Assembly: GCF_008704935.1 (NCBI RefSeq)
Contig: NZ_CP023692.1
Span: forward strand, 620,001-684,000
Reading direction: 5' to 3'
Length of the DNA: 64,000 bases
From: Streptomyces vinaceus
GTDB taxonomy: Bacteria; Actinomycetota; Actinomycetes; Streptomycetales; Streptomycetaceae
Every line of letters begins with the position of its first letter. The first letter of the stretch is position 1. The notes beneath the pieces were generated by a model. The model saw only the letters and a program-made list of their open reading frames with translations, was not told the DNA's origin and searched no databases. Shown here in pieces: positions 16,295 to 25,552 of the stretch. Both the position numbers and the translations under genes were made by a program.

Positions 16295-18295
16295 CTACCG
16301 GGGGTCGTGCAGCTCCTGCTGCCACAGGGACGCGCAGAGCAGGTCCAGGCCCTGCCGCAGGTGGCGGCGGTAGGTCCCGTACGGGAGGCCCAGGCGGCGG
16401 GCGGCGGCCTCCTGGGTGGGAGCACCGGAGAAGTAGCCCGCCGTCAGGGCCTCGCGGGCGCGTGCTCCGCGCGGGTCCTGGGCGAGGTCGTCGACGGCCT
16501 GGCGCAGCAGGGCGCGCAACTCCCCCACCGGGTTGCCGAGATCGGCGGCGAGACGGGCCCGCATCAGGGCGCAGGCCGCGAAGGCCCCCGTGTCACGCCA
16601 GTGCGCCAGTGCCTCGCGCACGGCCTGGTCGAACGCCGTGCGCGACACGGGCGAGGGTCCGGACCGCACCGGCTCCTCGCTGGGCGCGATGAAGCGCATG
16701 AGCCACGCCTCCACGGGCACCTGACGCCAGTCGACGCCGAAGACCCCGTACGTGTGCTCGCCGACGCGCGGGCGCGCCCCGATGTCGGCGAGCGTGCCCT
16801 TGACGCGTTCCGCCCAGCTCTCGGCGTCCCGGTAGACGGCGAACCCGTACGCCCGCCCGCGCGCCCGGGCCGCCTCCGCCTGGGCCCGGGAACTGCTCAA
16901 GTCGGTGACTCGGGAGGGAACCTGGTACTGGTCGGGGTAGATCGAGAAGCGGCTGACACCGATGTGCTCGCCGGGGCTCACCGCCTCGGTGGCCTCGGTG
17001 TACCGCCACACGGCGGCGATGACGGGGTCGGTCTCCAGATCCTGGGGATCGGCAGGCGCCGGCAGGACCAGCCGGGCCGTGAACGCCACGATCCGGCCCG
17101 TGCTCACGAGCCGGTAGACGCTGAAGGCCTGCGGCTGGCGCCCGGCCCAGTAGCGGACCAGCTCGGCGGAGGCGGCCCCTTCCGTCTCCTCGGTCATGCG
17201 CAGTACGGCGTCGAGGTCGTCGGGGTGCAGGGGCCGGTCGTGCACCTCGTCCTCCCGGGACCAGGACCGCAGCCGGGCCAGGGTCGCGCCCTCCCGGAAG
17301 AGGTAGAAGAGCTCGTCGGTGACGGTCCACACCCGTTCCTCGGGTGCTTCGCGCAGGAGGCGCAGGTATTCGTCCGCGAGGCGTCGGCGCATCGTCTCGA
17401 AGGCGTTGGGCGCCCGCCAGCGCAGGTCGGCGGCCAGGGTCTCACGGGCGGCGTCGTGCGGGTGGAGCCCCTGGTGGGTGGATTCCATGAAGGGGAGCTC
17501 CCGCAGCCAGGAGAAGAGCAGATGGGTGTCCTCCCCGGGCAGGACCGTGGTCAGCAGTTCCTCGGACGTGGAGTGGGCCTGCGCGGCCACCTCCAGGGCG
17601 CGGCGGTGGGCGGCCGTGGGCACCTCGCCGATCAGTCCCGCCAGCAGGGTGCGCAGGACGTCCGCCGTGGGGGACCAGATCTCCTCCCGGCCGCAGCCCG
17701 CCGATCCCGCCGCGGCGGCGAGGGAGAGGGCCAGCGGGTTGCCTCCGGCGAAGCGCAGTACGCGGTCGCGCAGTTCGGGCCGGATGTGAGCCGACACCAG
17801 TACGCTGCGGGCCTGTTCCTCGGAGAACGGCTCCAGTTCGGTGACGAGCAGGAGCCGCGACCAGGCGGGGTCGGCGGTCCACTGCGGCTGGGGGGCGCGC
17901 CGCCCGGCCAGTACCACGAGGGTGTCGTCCGCGGCGCGGGGCAGGAAGTGGTGCCACAGCCAGCTCTCCAGCCACTGGCAGTGCTCGAAGGAGTCCACGA
18001 ACAGGACCGTTCCCGGAACGTCCAGGAAGGGACCGGCGGCGCGCTCGAAATCGGCCGGGTCCCGGCTGACGAAGCGGCCGTCGAGTTCGACGAGCAGCCG
18101 GCCGGCCGCGCGGGCGTGGTCCGCCATGCGCCGGAGCAGCGTGGACTTCCCGATGCCGCCCGGCCCGCACACGTAGAACGCGAACGGTGCCTGCGGTTCG
18201 CCGGCCAACGCCTCCTCGAAACGTGCGAGTTCCTCGTCGCGGCCGACGAAGGCACGGACCCGCGCCCTGCTCAGTCTTTCCCCCACGGACACCAT
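16295..18295 (-). CDS. STAND-type ATPase with C-terminal HTH, putative regulator
   Basis: 666 residues. An N-terminal AAA/STAND NTPase begins after VRAFVGRDEELARFEEAL: Walker A CGPGGIGKSTLLRRM (about 43-57), Walker B GTVLFVDSFEHCQ, sensor LVVLAGRRAPQP and a winged-helix-like GNPLALSLAAAAG. The middle is helical with no recognised repeat and could be a ligand-sensing region. The last 45 residues, GAPTQEAAARRLGLPYGTYR plus a following helix, look like a sigma-region-4-type helix-turn-helix. The architecture suggests an ATP-dependent transcription regulator rather than an enzyme. It lies 66 bp behind the P450 on the same strand, so it may control or be cotranscribed with the P450/FHA-flavoprotein genes. 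GTAGGGAG precedes the ATG. Confidence 0.75.
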   Translation of the reverse strand: MVSVGERLSRARVRAFVGRDEELARFEEALAGEPQAPFAFYVCGPGGIGKSTLLRRMADHARAAGRLLVELDGRFVSRDPADFERAAGPFLDVPGTVLFVDSFEHCQWLESWLWHHFLPRAADDTLVVLAGRRAPQPQWTADPAWSRLLLVTELEPFSEEQARSVLVSAHIRPELRDRVLRFAGGNPLALSLAAAAGSAGCGREEIWSPTADVLRTLLAGLIGEVPTAAHRRALEVAAQAHSTSEELLTTVLPGEDTHLLFSWLRELPFMESTHQGLHPHDAARETLAADLRWRAPNAFETMRRRLADEYLRLLREAPEERVWTVTDELFYLFREGATLARLRSWSREDEVHDRPLHPDDLDAVLRMTEETEGAASAELVRYWAGRQPQAFSVYRLVSTGRIVAFTARLVLPAPADPQDLETDPVIAAVWRYTEATEAVSPGEHIGVSRFSIYPDQYQVPSRVTDLSSSRAQAEAARARGRAYGFAVYRDAESWAERVKGTLADIGARPRVGEHTYGVFGVDWRQVPVEAWLMRFIAPSEEPVRSGPSPVSRTAFDQAVREALAHWRDTGAFAACALMRARLAADLGNPVGELRALLRQAVDDLAQDPRGARAREALTAGYFSGAPTQEAAARRLGLPYGTYRRHLRQGLDLLCASLWQQELHDPR

Positions 18296-18361
18296 GGCGG
18301 CTCCCTACTTCCTTGTGCACGACCCGGCTTCGGCGGGTCGACGGACATCCCGACAGAGGCG

Positions 18362-19612
18362 TCAGACGGCGGGCCCGGCGGGCCCGCCGTCGAGGTGGAC
18401 GGGGGTGAAGACCAGCGGCATGGAGACGGGGCCCCGCGTGTAGAGGCCGGCCTCCCGGTAGCGGAAGCCGGGACTGAGGCGGACCTCGTCGAGCAGCGGC
18501 AGGAGCATCGCGGAGACGGTCTCGATCTCGGCGCGCGCGAAGGCCGCGCCGACGCACTGGTGGAGTCCGGTACCGAAGGACAGGTGCTGGGCGGCCGCCG
18601 TGAAGGAGCGCGCGGTACCGAGGTCGGCGCGGTGGATGTCGAAGGAGTCCGGGTCCGTGAAGGCGCCGGGGTCCCGGTTGGCCGCGCCGATCATGCAGTA
18701 GACGGTGGCGCCGGCCGGGACGGTGGTGCCCGCGAGCACGGTGTCCCGCTCCGCCTGGCGGGGAATGAGCTGGACCGGCGGCGTGAGGCGCAGGGTCTCG
18801 GCGATCGCCGCGCCCAGCAGGCCGGGGTCCCGGCGGACCTCCGCCAGCTGCCCGGGGTGGTCGATCAGGTGCTTGAAGAGCAGGGCCAGGGTCTTGTCCG
18901 CGGGTTCGGCGGCGGCGACCAGGACGTTGATGATCAGTGCGGTCACATCGCGGTCACTCATCCCGATGCCGTCGAACTCGGCGGTGCAGAGCTTCGATAT
19001 GAGGTCCTCGCCGGGGTGGTGGCGGCGCCGTTCGATGACCGGGAGGAGGTACGCCTCCAGCTGCTCGGCGCAGTCCAGGCAGTGGCGGCGGCGCTCGGGG
19101 GTCAGGGTCATGCTGGTGATGAACTCGGCGATGCCGCCGTGCCAGGCGGCCACCTGCCGCCAGTCCCGTCTCTCCAGGCCGAGGACGTCGAGCGTCACGT
19201 GGATGGCGAGGGGTTTGCCGAAGTCGCCGACGAGGTCCATCCGGCCGCGGGCGAGGAAGGGGGCGAGGAGCGCGGCGGCGTTGGCCCGGACGGCGCCCAT
19301 CTGCTCCTGAAGGGCCGGGCCGGTGAAGGCCCGTACGACGATCTTCCGCTTGGCGGTGTGCTCAGCCCCGGTCATCTGGGCGAGGACCGGCCCCCGCATC
19401 ACGGGCTCGGCGCGCACCTGGAGCGTCTGCGTGGTGAACGCCTCGTGGTCGGTCAGCACCCGCTTCACGTCCTCGTGTCGCGAGAGGAAGTAGCTGTCGA
19501 GCGCCGGCTCGTAGTGCACCGGCGTCCGCTCCCGCAACTGCTCGAACCACGGGTAGGGGTCTGCTGCGAACTCCTCGGACAGGACGCTGAAACGGGTGGG
19601 GGCGACGGGCAC
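18362..19612 (-). CDS. Cytochrome P450 with atypical I-helix
   Basis: A soluble P450 of about 416 residues. The heme loop is LSFGTGLHQCVGAAFARAE (Cys near 353) and the K-helix ExxR is AIAETLRL (about 272). The I-helix reads VLVAAAEPADKT where most P450s have AGxET, so the usual acid-threonine oxygen-activating pair is replaced by Glu-Pro. Such changes occur in P450s with unusual mechanisms. The GTG at 19612 was chosen because family similarity (APTRFSVLSEEFAADPYPW) begins right after it and GAGAGG lies 11 bases upstream; a GTG at 19636 is possible. It sits between the STAND regulator and the FHA-flavoprotein, all on the minus strand. No ferredoxin gene is adjacent. Confidence 0.88.
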   Translation of the reverse strand: MPVAPTRFSVLSEEFAADPYPWFEQLRERTPVHYEPALDSYFLSRHEDVKRVLTDHEAFTTQTLQVRAEPVMRGPVLAQMTGAEHTAKRKIVVRAFTGPALQEQMGAVRANAAALLAPFLARGRMDLVGDFGKPLAIHVTLDVLGLERRDWRQVAAWHGGIAEFITSMTLTPERRRHCLDCAEQLEAYLLPVIERRRHHPGEDLISKLCTAEFDGIGMSDRDVTALIINVLVAAAEPADKTLALLFKHLIDHPGQLAEVRRDPGLLGAAIAETLRLTPPVQLIPRQAERDTVLAGTTVPAGATVYCMIGAANRDPGAFTDPDSFDIHRADLGTARSFTAAAQHLSFGTGLHQCVGAAFARAEIETVSAMLLPLLDEVRLSPGFRYREAGLYTRGPVSMPLVFTPVHLDGGPAGPAV

Positions 19613-19781
19613 GGTACGGACGACCTCTCGAAACACGCGGCGCGCGGAAACATCACAAGACGCGCTGCAAGACGAGGGATTGGTGGTACAGGTTGCGCCC
19701 GTCGGGGCACAACCGCAGCCGGTGCGGCGGTGCCCCGGCAGGCAGATCCGCCGGGACACCGCTGTGTCCGGAAATGACCCC

Positions 19782-21806
19782 TCAGGAGAGCGGGAGGGCT
19801 CGGGGGTCGGCCGGGCGGGGGACGAAGACCGGGGAGTCCGACTGGTAGAAGAGGTCGATGTCGGCCTCCTCGCCGCCGACGATCAGGGTGTCCCAGGCAC
19901 CGCTCTCCCGCAGGGTGCGCAGGGTCAGGGGGGAGATCGGGGCGAGGTGGGAGCGGAGTTCCTCGTCCGTCGGCAGGCCGGGCAGTCGCGAGTCCAACCG
20001 GTCGCGGATTGCGGCCATCCGCTCCAGCAGCGCGTCCAGGTCGCTCCCGTCCGCGGCGCGGGACGCCTCTCCGGACACCGGAGCGGAGACGGCGGCCGCA
20101 CCCGACCCCGGACCGGACACGGCCGCGCCGGCACCGAGGCCGGCACCCACGCCCGCGCCCACCCCCACGGCCGCGCCCACGCCCGCGCCCGCGTCCGTCT
20201 GCGCACTGCGCGCGATGATGTCCTTGATGGCCCGGGTCACGCCCTGCTCGTCCGTGGTCACCATCGCGTTCCAGGCCCGGCTCTTGTGCCGGTACTGGAG
20301 CATGGACATCGCCGCCTCGTGCCGGATGAAGTCGGCGTCCCGCAGCGGCTTCCCCCGCCAGGCGCGGCTGAGCGAGCGGGCCAGCGAAGTGGCGGAGGCG
20401 AGACCGCTGTTGAGTCCTCGGCCCGGCCAGAAGTGGATGGCGTTGGCCGCGTCGCCCAGCAGGAAGCCGTACGTACCGGGGCTGCTCGCGGTCGGGCGGC
20501 GCAGCTGCGCGGTGAACCGCGGGCGCTGGACCATGTCCAGCCGGAACGAGGTGATCGCGGACAGGTCGTCCTCGGCCACCCCGAACAGGCTCAGGCCCTG
20601 CCGGATCTCCTTCCACAGCGGGGAGCTGCGCAGCAGGGCGGGCAGGAAGAGGGTGCCGTGGGTGGGGCAGCGGAACTCGTTGTCCTCCTCCTGGCGGCTC
20701 ATCAGGCAGGGGCGGGTGGCGATGCACTCCTCGAAGACCTGGCGCACCGGGTCGATGCCGATGACGTTCTTGGCCTCTTCCCGCGTGAGCCGCATGTTCA
20801 GGAAGCCCTCGCCGCGCAGCGAGTTGAGCAGGAACCGGTTCTGCGACACGGTGAGCAGCACGCTCATCGGGTCCGGCAGCTTCGACTTGACGCGCAGCCC
20901 CAGCACGACGTCCTGGAGGTGCTCGCCGTCGAGGGAGTAGATGGAGGCGTCGGCCGCGCCGAAGCGGTCGGCGTAGTGCTCGCGGGTGCGGGAGCGGCCG
21001 CCCTCGGCGACCACCAGGACGTGTTCCTGGGTGAGCCTGTTCTGCTGCTCCTCCACGTCGAAGCGCTTGGGGACGAGGCGGATCGCCGATCGCCGGTTCG
21101 CCAGGGCCAGCAGCCGGTCCTCGATGTGGGCGATGCGGATGTTGCGCGGCGGGCGGCCGTCGACGGAGTCCGGGCCGACGGGCCACATCTCGGAGTAGGC
21201 GCCGTCTTCGTCGAACAGCGCGGAGAGCACCTCCGCGGACAGGGCGAGGTACTGGCGGCTCTGTACGGTCACCACCTGCTGGCGGCGGAAGTTCCCCTGG
21301 GTCTCGTCCTTCCAGACGATCTCGGGGCCCTTCCTGGTCCAGCGGCCGTCGTAGAGGGTGATGGAGGTCCGGCCGGGCAGCATCTCGTCGAGCGCCAGGG
21401 CGAAGGCGAGGCCCACCGGTCCGCCGCCGGTGACGGTGACCCGCAGCGTGCCGGGGTCCGCCGCGCTCGGCCGGGGGACGTCCAGGAGGGACAGGTCGAT
21501 GACCGTCTCCATGGCGTCCTGCGCCTCGTAGAGGAAGGTCTCGTCGCCGATGCGGATGCAGTCGTTCGGACGCAGGAGGTGGCGGGTGACGCGCTGTTCG
21601 TTGACGAACGTGCCGTTGCGGCTGTCCCGGTCGTGGAGGACGAACCCGGCGTCCTCCGCGACGATCTCGGCGTGCAGGCGGGAGGCGCTGGGGCTGACGA
21701 TCACGACGCCGTTGTCGCTCTTGCGCCCGAAACTGAGGGGTTCACTGCTCAGAACCACGCTCTGTCCGGTGAAGGGACCCGTGCGCCCGACGATGACCGA
21801 TGGCAC
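19782..21806 (-). CDS. FHA domain fused to FAD-dependent monooxygenase
   Basis: 674 residues. Residues 20-92 form a forkhead-associated domain: LSFGRKSDN, SASRLHAEI and HDRDSRNGTFVN, the residues that bind phosphothreonine. From about residue 120 runs a flavin monooxygenase of the hydroxybenzoate hydroxylase class: RVTVTGGGPVGLAFALALD (FAD phosphate loop) and FLLGDAANAIHFWPGRGLNS (GD motif). A Gly/Ala/Val-rich low-complexity stretch (about 537-582) links to a 70-residue helical tail. The simplest model is a hydroxylase recruited or switched by a phosphorylated partner. The divergent neighbour is a Ser/Thr kinase, 171 bp away. GTG start, with AAGGAG six bases upstream. The substrate is unknown; the P450 follows 169 bp downstream. 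Confidence 0.87.
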   Translation of the reverse strand: MPSVIVGRTGPFTGQSVVLSSEPLSFGRKSDNGVVIVSPSASRLHAEIVAEDAGFVLHDRDSRNGTFVNEQRVTRHLLRPNDCIRIGDETFLYEAQDAMETVIDLSLLDVPRPSAADPGTLRVTVTGGGPVGLAFALALDEMLPGRTSITLYDGRWTRKGPEIVWKDETQGNFRRQQVVTVQSRQYLALSAEVLSALFDEDGAYSEMWPVGPDSVDGRPPRNIRIAHIEDRLLALANRRSAIRLVPKRFDVEEQQNRLTQEHVLVVAEGGRSRTREHYADRFGAADASIYSLDGEHLQDVVLGLRVKSKLPDPMSVLLTVSQNRFLLNSLRGEGFLNMRLTREEAKNVIGIDPVRQVFEECIATRPCLMSRQEEDNEFRCPTHGTLFLPALLRSSPLWKEIRQGLSLFGVAEDDLSAITSFRLDMVQRPRFTAQLRRPTASSPGTYGFLLGDAANAIHFWPGRGLNSGLASATSLARSLSRAWRGKPLRDADFIRHEAAMSMLQYRHKSRAWNAMVTTDEQGVTRAIKDIIARSAQTDAGAGVGAAVGVGAGVGAGLGAGAAVSGPGSGAAAVSAPVSGEASRAADGSDLDALLERMAAIRDRLDSRLPGLPTDEELRSHLAPISPLTLRTLRESGAWDTLIVGGEEADIDLFYQSDSPVFVPRPADPRALPLS

Positions 21807-21977
21807 TGCAACTCCTTGGGAGCGACGCTGCTACTGACTGTTCTTACGTCTGCAACACGCGATCGGTAACCCCTTCGGTTCGATCAACTTCGAAAATTTC
21901 CTCTCACTCCGCTGAACCCGGGGCACGGTCCGTACGTGATGCTCACGTCGGCCGCTTCACGAGGGAGAACCGCCCCC

Positions 21978-23438
21978 ATGCACAACGAGGACACCGAGAC
22001 CGAGACCGTGACGGGGACCGCGCTCGCGGCCGCCACCACGGCCGTGCCGGGTACGCCCGGCACGCCGGACGGGGAGCGGCTGGTCGCGGGCCGCTACCGG
22101 TTGCTGTCCCGGCTGGGCGAAGGCGGCATGGGCGTCGTGTGGCGGGCCCGCGACGAGACCCTCCAGCGCGAGGTCGCCGTCAAGGAGGTACGGGCCCCGG
22201 CAGGACTCCGGGCCGGCGACCTCGCGCGGATGTACAGCCGACTGGAGCGGGAGGCCTGGGCGGCGGCGCGGATCCCCGACCGCACCGTGGTGACCGTCCA
22301 CGACGTGGTCACGGAGGACGACCGGCCCTGGATCGTGATGGAACTGATCCGCGGGCAGTCGCTGGCCGACCTGCTGCGTGCCGAGGGGCCGCTCACACCG
22401 CGACACGCCGCGCACATCGGCGCCGAGGTACTGACCGCGCTGCGCGCCGCGCACGCCGTCGGCGTGGAGCACCGGGACGTGAAACCGGCGAACGTGCTGC
22501 TCGCCGCGGACGGACGGGTGGTGCTCAGCGACTTCGGCATCGCGATGGTCGAGGGCAGCACGGCCCTGACCATGACCGGCGAGGTCGTCGGCTCCCCCGA
22601 GTACCTGCCGCCGGAGCGCGCGCTGGGCCGTCCCTCGGCCCCCGAGTCGGACCTGTGGTCGCTCGGGGTGATGCTGTACGCGGCCGTGGAGGGGATCTCC
22701 CCGTTCCGGCAGGAGAGCGCGCTCGGCACCCTGCGGGCCGTCGTGGACGAGCAACCGCCGGCGCCGACCCGGGCCGGACCGCTCGCCCCGGTCATCGCCG
22801 GTCTGCTCCGCAAGGAGCCTGCCGAGCGGACCCCCGCCGCCGAAGTCGCCGAGGCCTTGCGGAACATCGCCCACGGACCGGACGCCGCCACCACTTCCAC
22901 CGCGGGCACCCTGCGGACACCGGCGCCGACACCCGTGCGCGTCTCCGAGCCGGAGCCCGCCCCCGCGCCGTCCGCCGCCCTCCCCCGCAAGCGCCGTACG
23001 GCGGCCTTCGTCGCGGCCGGCGCGGCTACCTGCGTGCTGGCCGCCGGCGGGCTGGCCTACGCCCTCACCGGGAACGGCGACGCAGGGGGCGCCGCTTCCG
23101 GTCCGGGCGTACGGATGTCGGTGGCGGGCGTGAACACCGTCTACACCGGCGGCTGCCCGATCCCCACCGACCGGGCCCCGGCGTTCACCGCGACGTTCAC
23201 CGCCTCCGAGCCCACCCTGATCTCCTACCGCTGGGTGTCCGGGGACGGCTCGGTCGTGGACCCGCACTGGCGCACGATGTCCATCGGGAACAAGGCCGAC
23301 CCCACAGGACACGACACCGTACGGCTGACCGCCTACGCGAAGGGCGGCACGCTGACCACCGGCATGGCCGTGGAACTCCAAAGCCCCATCCGCACCACGT
23401 CCAACCCTGTCCCCTTCTCGATCACCTGTACCGGCTGA
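21978..23438 (+). CDS. Transmembrane Ser/Thr protein kinase (PknB-like)
   Basis: 486 residues. The kinase domain (about 38-310) is complete: glycine loop LGEGGMGVVWRARD, VAVKEV lysine, catalytic EHRDVKPANVLL, DFGIAMVEG, activation segment with several Thr (TALTMTGEVVGSPEYLPPE) and ESDLWSLGVMLY. A Pro/Thr-rich linker leads to one transmembrane helix (about 340-362). The roughly 115-residue outer domain with two cysteines (GGCPIPTDRAP, SITCTG) has no recognised PASTA repeats, so its ligand is unknown. ATG 21978 has GAGGGAGA upstream; the frame is open back to 21936 but without a ribosome site. It is divergent from the FHA-flavoprotein, its likely phosphopeptide reader. Confidence 0.92.
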   Translation: MHNEDTETETVTGTALAAATTAVPGTPGTPDGERLVAGRYRLLSRLGEGGMGVVWRARDETLQREVAVKEVRAPAGLRAGDLARMYSRLEREAWAAARIPDRTVVTVHDVVTEDDRPWIVMELIRGQSLADLLRAEGPLTPRHAAHIGAEVLTALRAAHAVGVEHRDVKPANVLLAADGRVVLSDFGIAMVEGSTALTMTGEVVGSPEYLPPERALGRPSAPESDLWSLGVMLYAAVEGISPFRQESALGTLRAVVDEQPPAPTRAGPLAPVIAGLLRKEPAERTPAAEVAEALRNIAHGPDAATTSTAGTLRTPAPTPVRVSEPEPAPAPSAALPRKRRTAAFVAAGAATCVLAAGGLAYALTGNGDAGGAASGPGVRMSVAGVNTVYTGGCPIPTDRAPAFTATFTASEPTLISYRWVSGDGSVVDPHWRTMSIGNKADPTGHDTVRLTAYAKGGTLTTGMAVELQSPIRTTSNPVPFSITCTG

Positions 23439-23448
23439 GCCCGGCGGG

Positions 23449-24420
23449 TCAGGCGCCGTACAGGGCGGTGCGCAGGGTGCGGGCGGCCAGGCCGATCGCG
23501 GTCTCGGCGGCGTGGGTCTCGCGCAGGGCGTCGAGCATGACGAAGTCGTGGATGGCCCCCTGGAAGCGGACCGCGGTGACCGGGACGCCGGCCGCGCGCA
23601 GCTTGTTCGCGTACGCCTCGCCCTCGTCGCGCAGTACGTCGGCCTCGCCGGTGATGACGAGGGCGGGCGGCAGACCCGTGAGCTGCTCGGTGGTGGCGCG
23701 CAGCGGGGAGGCGGTGATCTGGGCGCGCTGGGCCTCGTCGGTCGTGTACTGGTCCCAGAACCATTGCATGCCGTCGCGGCGCAGGTAGTAGCCGGTCGCG
23801 AACTGGCGGTAGGAGCCGGTGTCGAAGGCGGCGTCGGTCACCGGGTAGAACAGGACCTGCTGGAGCAGCGGGACGCCGCCGCGCTCCTTGGCCATGAGGG
23901 TGAGTGCGGCAGTCATGTTCCCGCCGACGGAGTCTCCCGCCACGGCGATGCGGGTGGCGTCCAGGCCCTGGGTGGCGCCCTGCGCCACCACCCACTGCGC
24001 GACGGCGAAATTCTGTTCGATGGCGACCGGGTAGTGCACCTCGGGGGAGAGGTCGTACTCGGGGAAGACGATCGCGGCGTCGGCGCCGACGGCCAGTTCG
24101 CGCACCAGGCGGTCGTGGGTGTGGGCGTTGCCGAACACCCAGCCGGCGCCGTGGATGTAGACGACGACCGGGAGCGCGCCGGTGGCGCCGGCCGGCTTGA
24201 CGATGCGGGCCCGTACGCTGCCCGTGGGGCCTCCCGGAACGGTGATCCACTCCTCGTCGACCGCGGGCTTCGCGATGTCTCCGGACTGCAGGTCGTCGAC
24301 CGCCTTGCGGCCTTCGGCCGGGGGCAGCTCGAAGAGGTAGGGCGGCTTGTCGGTCGCTTTCGCGAGGGCCGCGGCCGCGGGCTCCAGTACCGGCGCGGCC
24401 GGCTCGGCGGCGTTGGACAT
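23449..24420 (-). CDS. Alpha/beta-hydrolase esterase, HSL family
   Basis: A 323-residue cytoplasmic carboxylesterase of the hormone-sensitive lipase type. The oxyanion motif is VYIHGAGWVFGN (HGGG-like, with Ala for one Gly). The nucleophile elbow is VAGDSVGGNMTAAL (GDSxGG). PALVITGEADVLRDEG holds the aspartate and GAIHDFVML the histidine, so the triad is complete. There is no signal peptide. AGGAG lies seven bases before the ATG. Its end is only 10 bp from the end of the convergent kinase gene. It probably hydrolyses short acyl esters; the physiological substrate is unknown. Confidence 0.9.
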   Translation of the reverse strand: MSNAAEPAAPVLEPAAAALAKATDKPPYLFELPPAEGRKAVDDLQSGDIAKPAVDEEWITVPGGPTGSVRARIVKPAGATGALPVVVYIHGAGWVFGNAHTHDRLVRELAVGADAAIVFPEYDLSPEVHYPVAIEQNFAVAQWVVAQGATQGLDATRIAVAGDSVGGNMTAALTLMAKERGGVPLLQQVLFYPVTDAAFDTGSYRQFATGYYLRRDGMQWFWDQYTTDEAQRAQITASPLRATTEQLTGLPPALVITGEADVLRDEGEAYANKLRAAGVPVTAVRFQGAIHDFVMLDALRETHAAETAIGLAARTLRTALYGA

Positions 24421-24565
24421 GTGCGTCTCCTGACGTGCTGGGGGGCTGCTGTTGTCGTTCCTGCACAGTGCACGGCACGCCCGCGACGCGCCGGGACCGG
24501 CGCGGCACCCGGACCCGCGCACCGCGTCGCACCCCACTTTCGGGTGATGGGCGCGGCTGCGCCGG

Positions 24566-25552
24566 TCAGCCTTCCCCGCAGAGGTCGCTGAGCGTGGCCA
24601 CGAGGGTCTCGCGCACCAGCGCAACCTTGTACGCGTTGGCGCGAAGGGGGCGGGCGGCCGCGAGCTCCTCCTGGGCGGCCGCCACGAACCGGTCGGCGGT
24701 GGCCGGGGCGCCGCGCAGGACGGCCTCCGCACGTCGCGCCCGCCACGGCGTGGTCGCGATGCCGCCGAGGGCGATGCGCGCGTCCCTGATCGTCTCGCCC
24801 TGATGGTCGACCGCCACGGCGACCGACACCAGCGCGAAGGAGAACGAGGCCCGATCCCCGATCTTGCGGTATCCCGAGCGGGCCGCCATCGCCGGCGCGG
24901 GCAGTTCCACCGCCGTGATGAGTTCACCGTGTTCGAGGACGGTGTCGAGCTCGGGCCGGTGCCCGGGCGGCCGGTACAGGGAGGTGACGGGAAGGCGGCG
25001 GGTGCCCCCGCCTCCCCGTACGCAGACCACCGCGTCCAGCGCGCACAGGGCGACCGCCAGGTCGGAGGGGTGCACGGCCGCGCAGCTCTCCGAGGAGCCG
25101 AGTACGGCGGTGTGCTCCCCGTCCGTCTCCATGGCCGAACAGCCGGATCCGGGCAGCCTCTTGTTGCACCGGGTCTCGGGATTCAGGAAGTACGGGCACC
25201 GCGTGCGCTGCATCAGGTTCCCCGCCAGGGTCGCCATGTTGCGCACCTGGGGCGAAGCACCGGCCAGCAGGGCCTGCGGAACGAGCGGACAGCGCTCACG
25301 CACCGCGGGATGGGCCGCGAGGTCGGCGTTGCGGACGGTGGCCCCGACGCGGACGCCGCCGTCGGGGAGCGCCTCGATCCCGTCCAGGGGCAGACCGGTG
25401 ACGTCCACCAGCAGCCTCGGACGGATGATCCCCAGCTTGAGGTGGTCGACCAGGTTCGTGCCGCCCGCCACGAACACGGCCCCGGGGTCCCCCGCGACCA
25501 GCGCCACGGCCTCCCCCACGGTGTCGGGGCGCTCGTAGCGGAAGGGTTTCAT
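24566..25552 (-). CDS. Molybdenum hydroxylase, FAD-binding subunit
   Basis: A 328-residue medium subunit of a xanthine-dehydrogenase/aldehyde-oxidase-type enzyme. FAD motifs are VAGGTNLVDHLKLGI (about 29-43) and ATLAGNLMQRTRCPYF. A cysteine-containing insertion, TRCNKRLPGSGCSAME, together with SESCAAVHPSDLAVALCALD, is characteristic of this subclass. The C-terminal domain ends GGIATTPWRARRAE and similar. It passes electrons from the iron-sulfur subunit to NAD or oxygen. Its ATG overlaps the stop of the molybdopterin subunit (ATGA), making it the last gene of a three-gene operon on the minus strand. Confidence 0.9.
   Translation of the reverse strand: MKPFRYERPDTVGEAVALVAGDPGAVFVAGGTNLVDHLKLGIIRPRLLVDVTGLPLDGIEALPDGGVRVGATVRNADLAAHPAVRERCPLVPQALLAGASPQVRNMATLAGNLMQRTRCPYFLNPETRCNKRLPGSGCSAMETDGEHTAVLGSSESCAAVHPSDLAVALCALDAVVCVRGGGGTRRLPVTSLYRPPGHRPELDTVLEHGELITAVELPAPAMAARSGYRKIGDRASFSFALVSVAVAVDHQGETIRDARIALGGIATTPWRARRAEAVLRGAPATADRFVAAAQEELAAARPLRANAYKVALVRETLVATLSDLCGEG

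Noticed and set aside
16157..19777. 1206-codon open frame on the plus strand
   Set aside because: It is the longest frame in the window but antisense to the STAND ATPase and P450, which carry intact catalytic motifs. No domain is visible in its translation.
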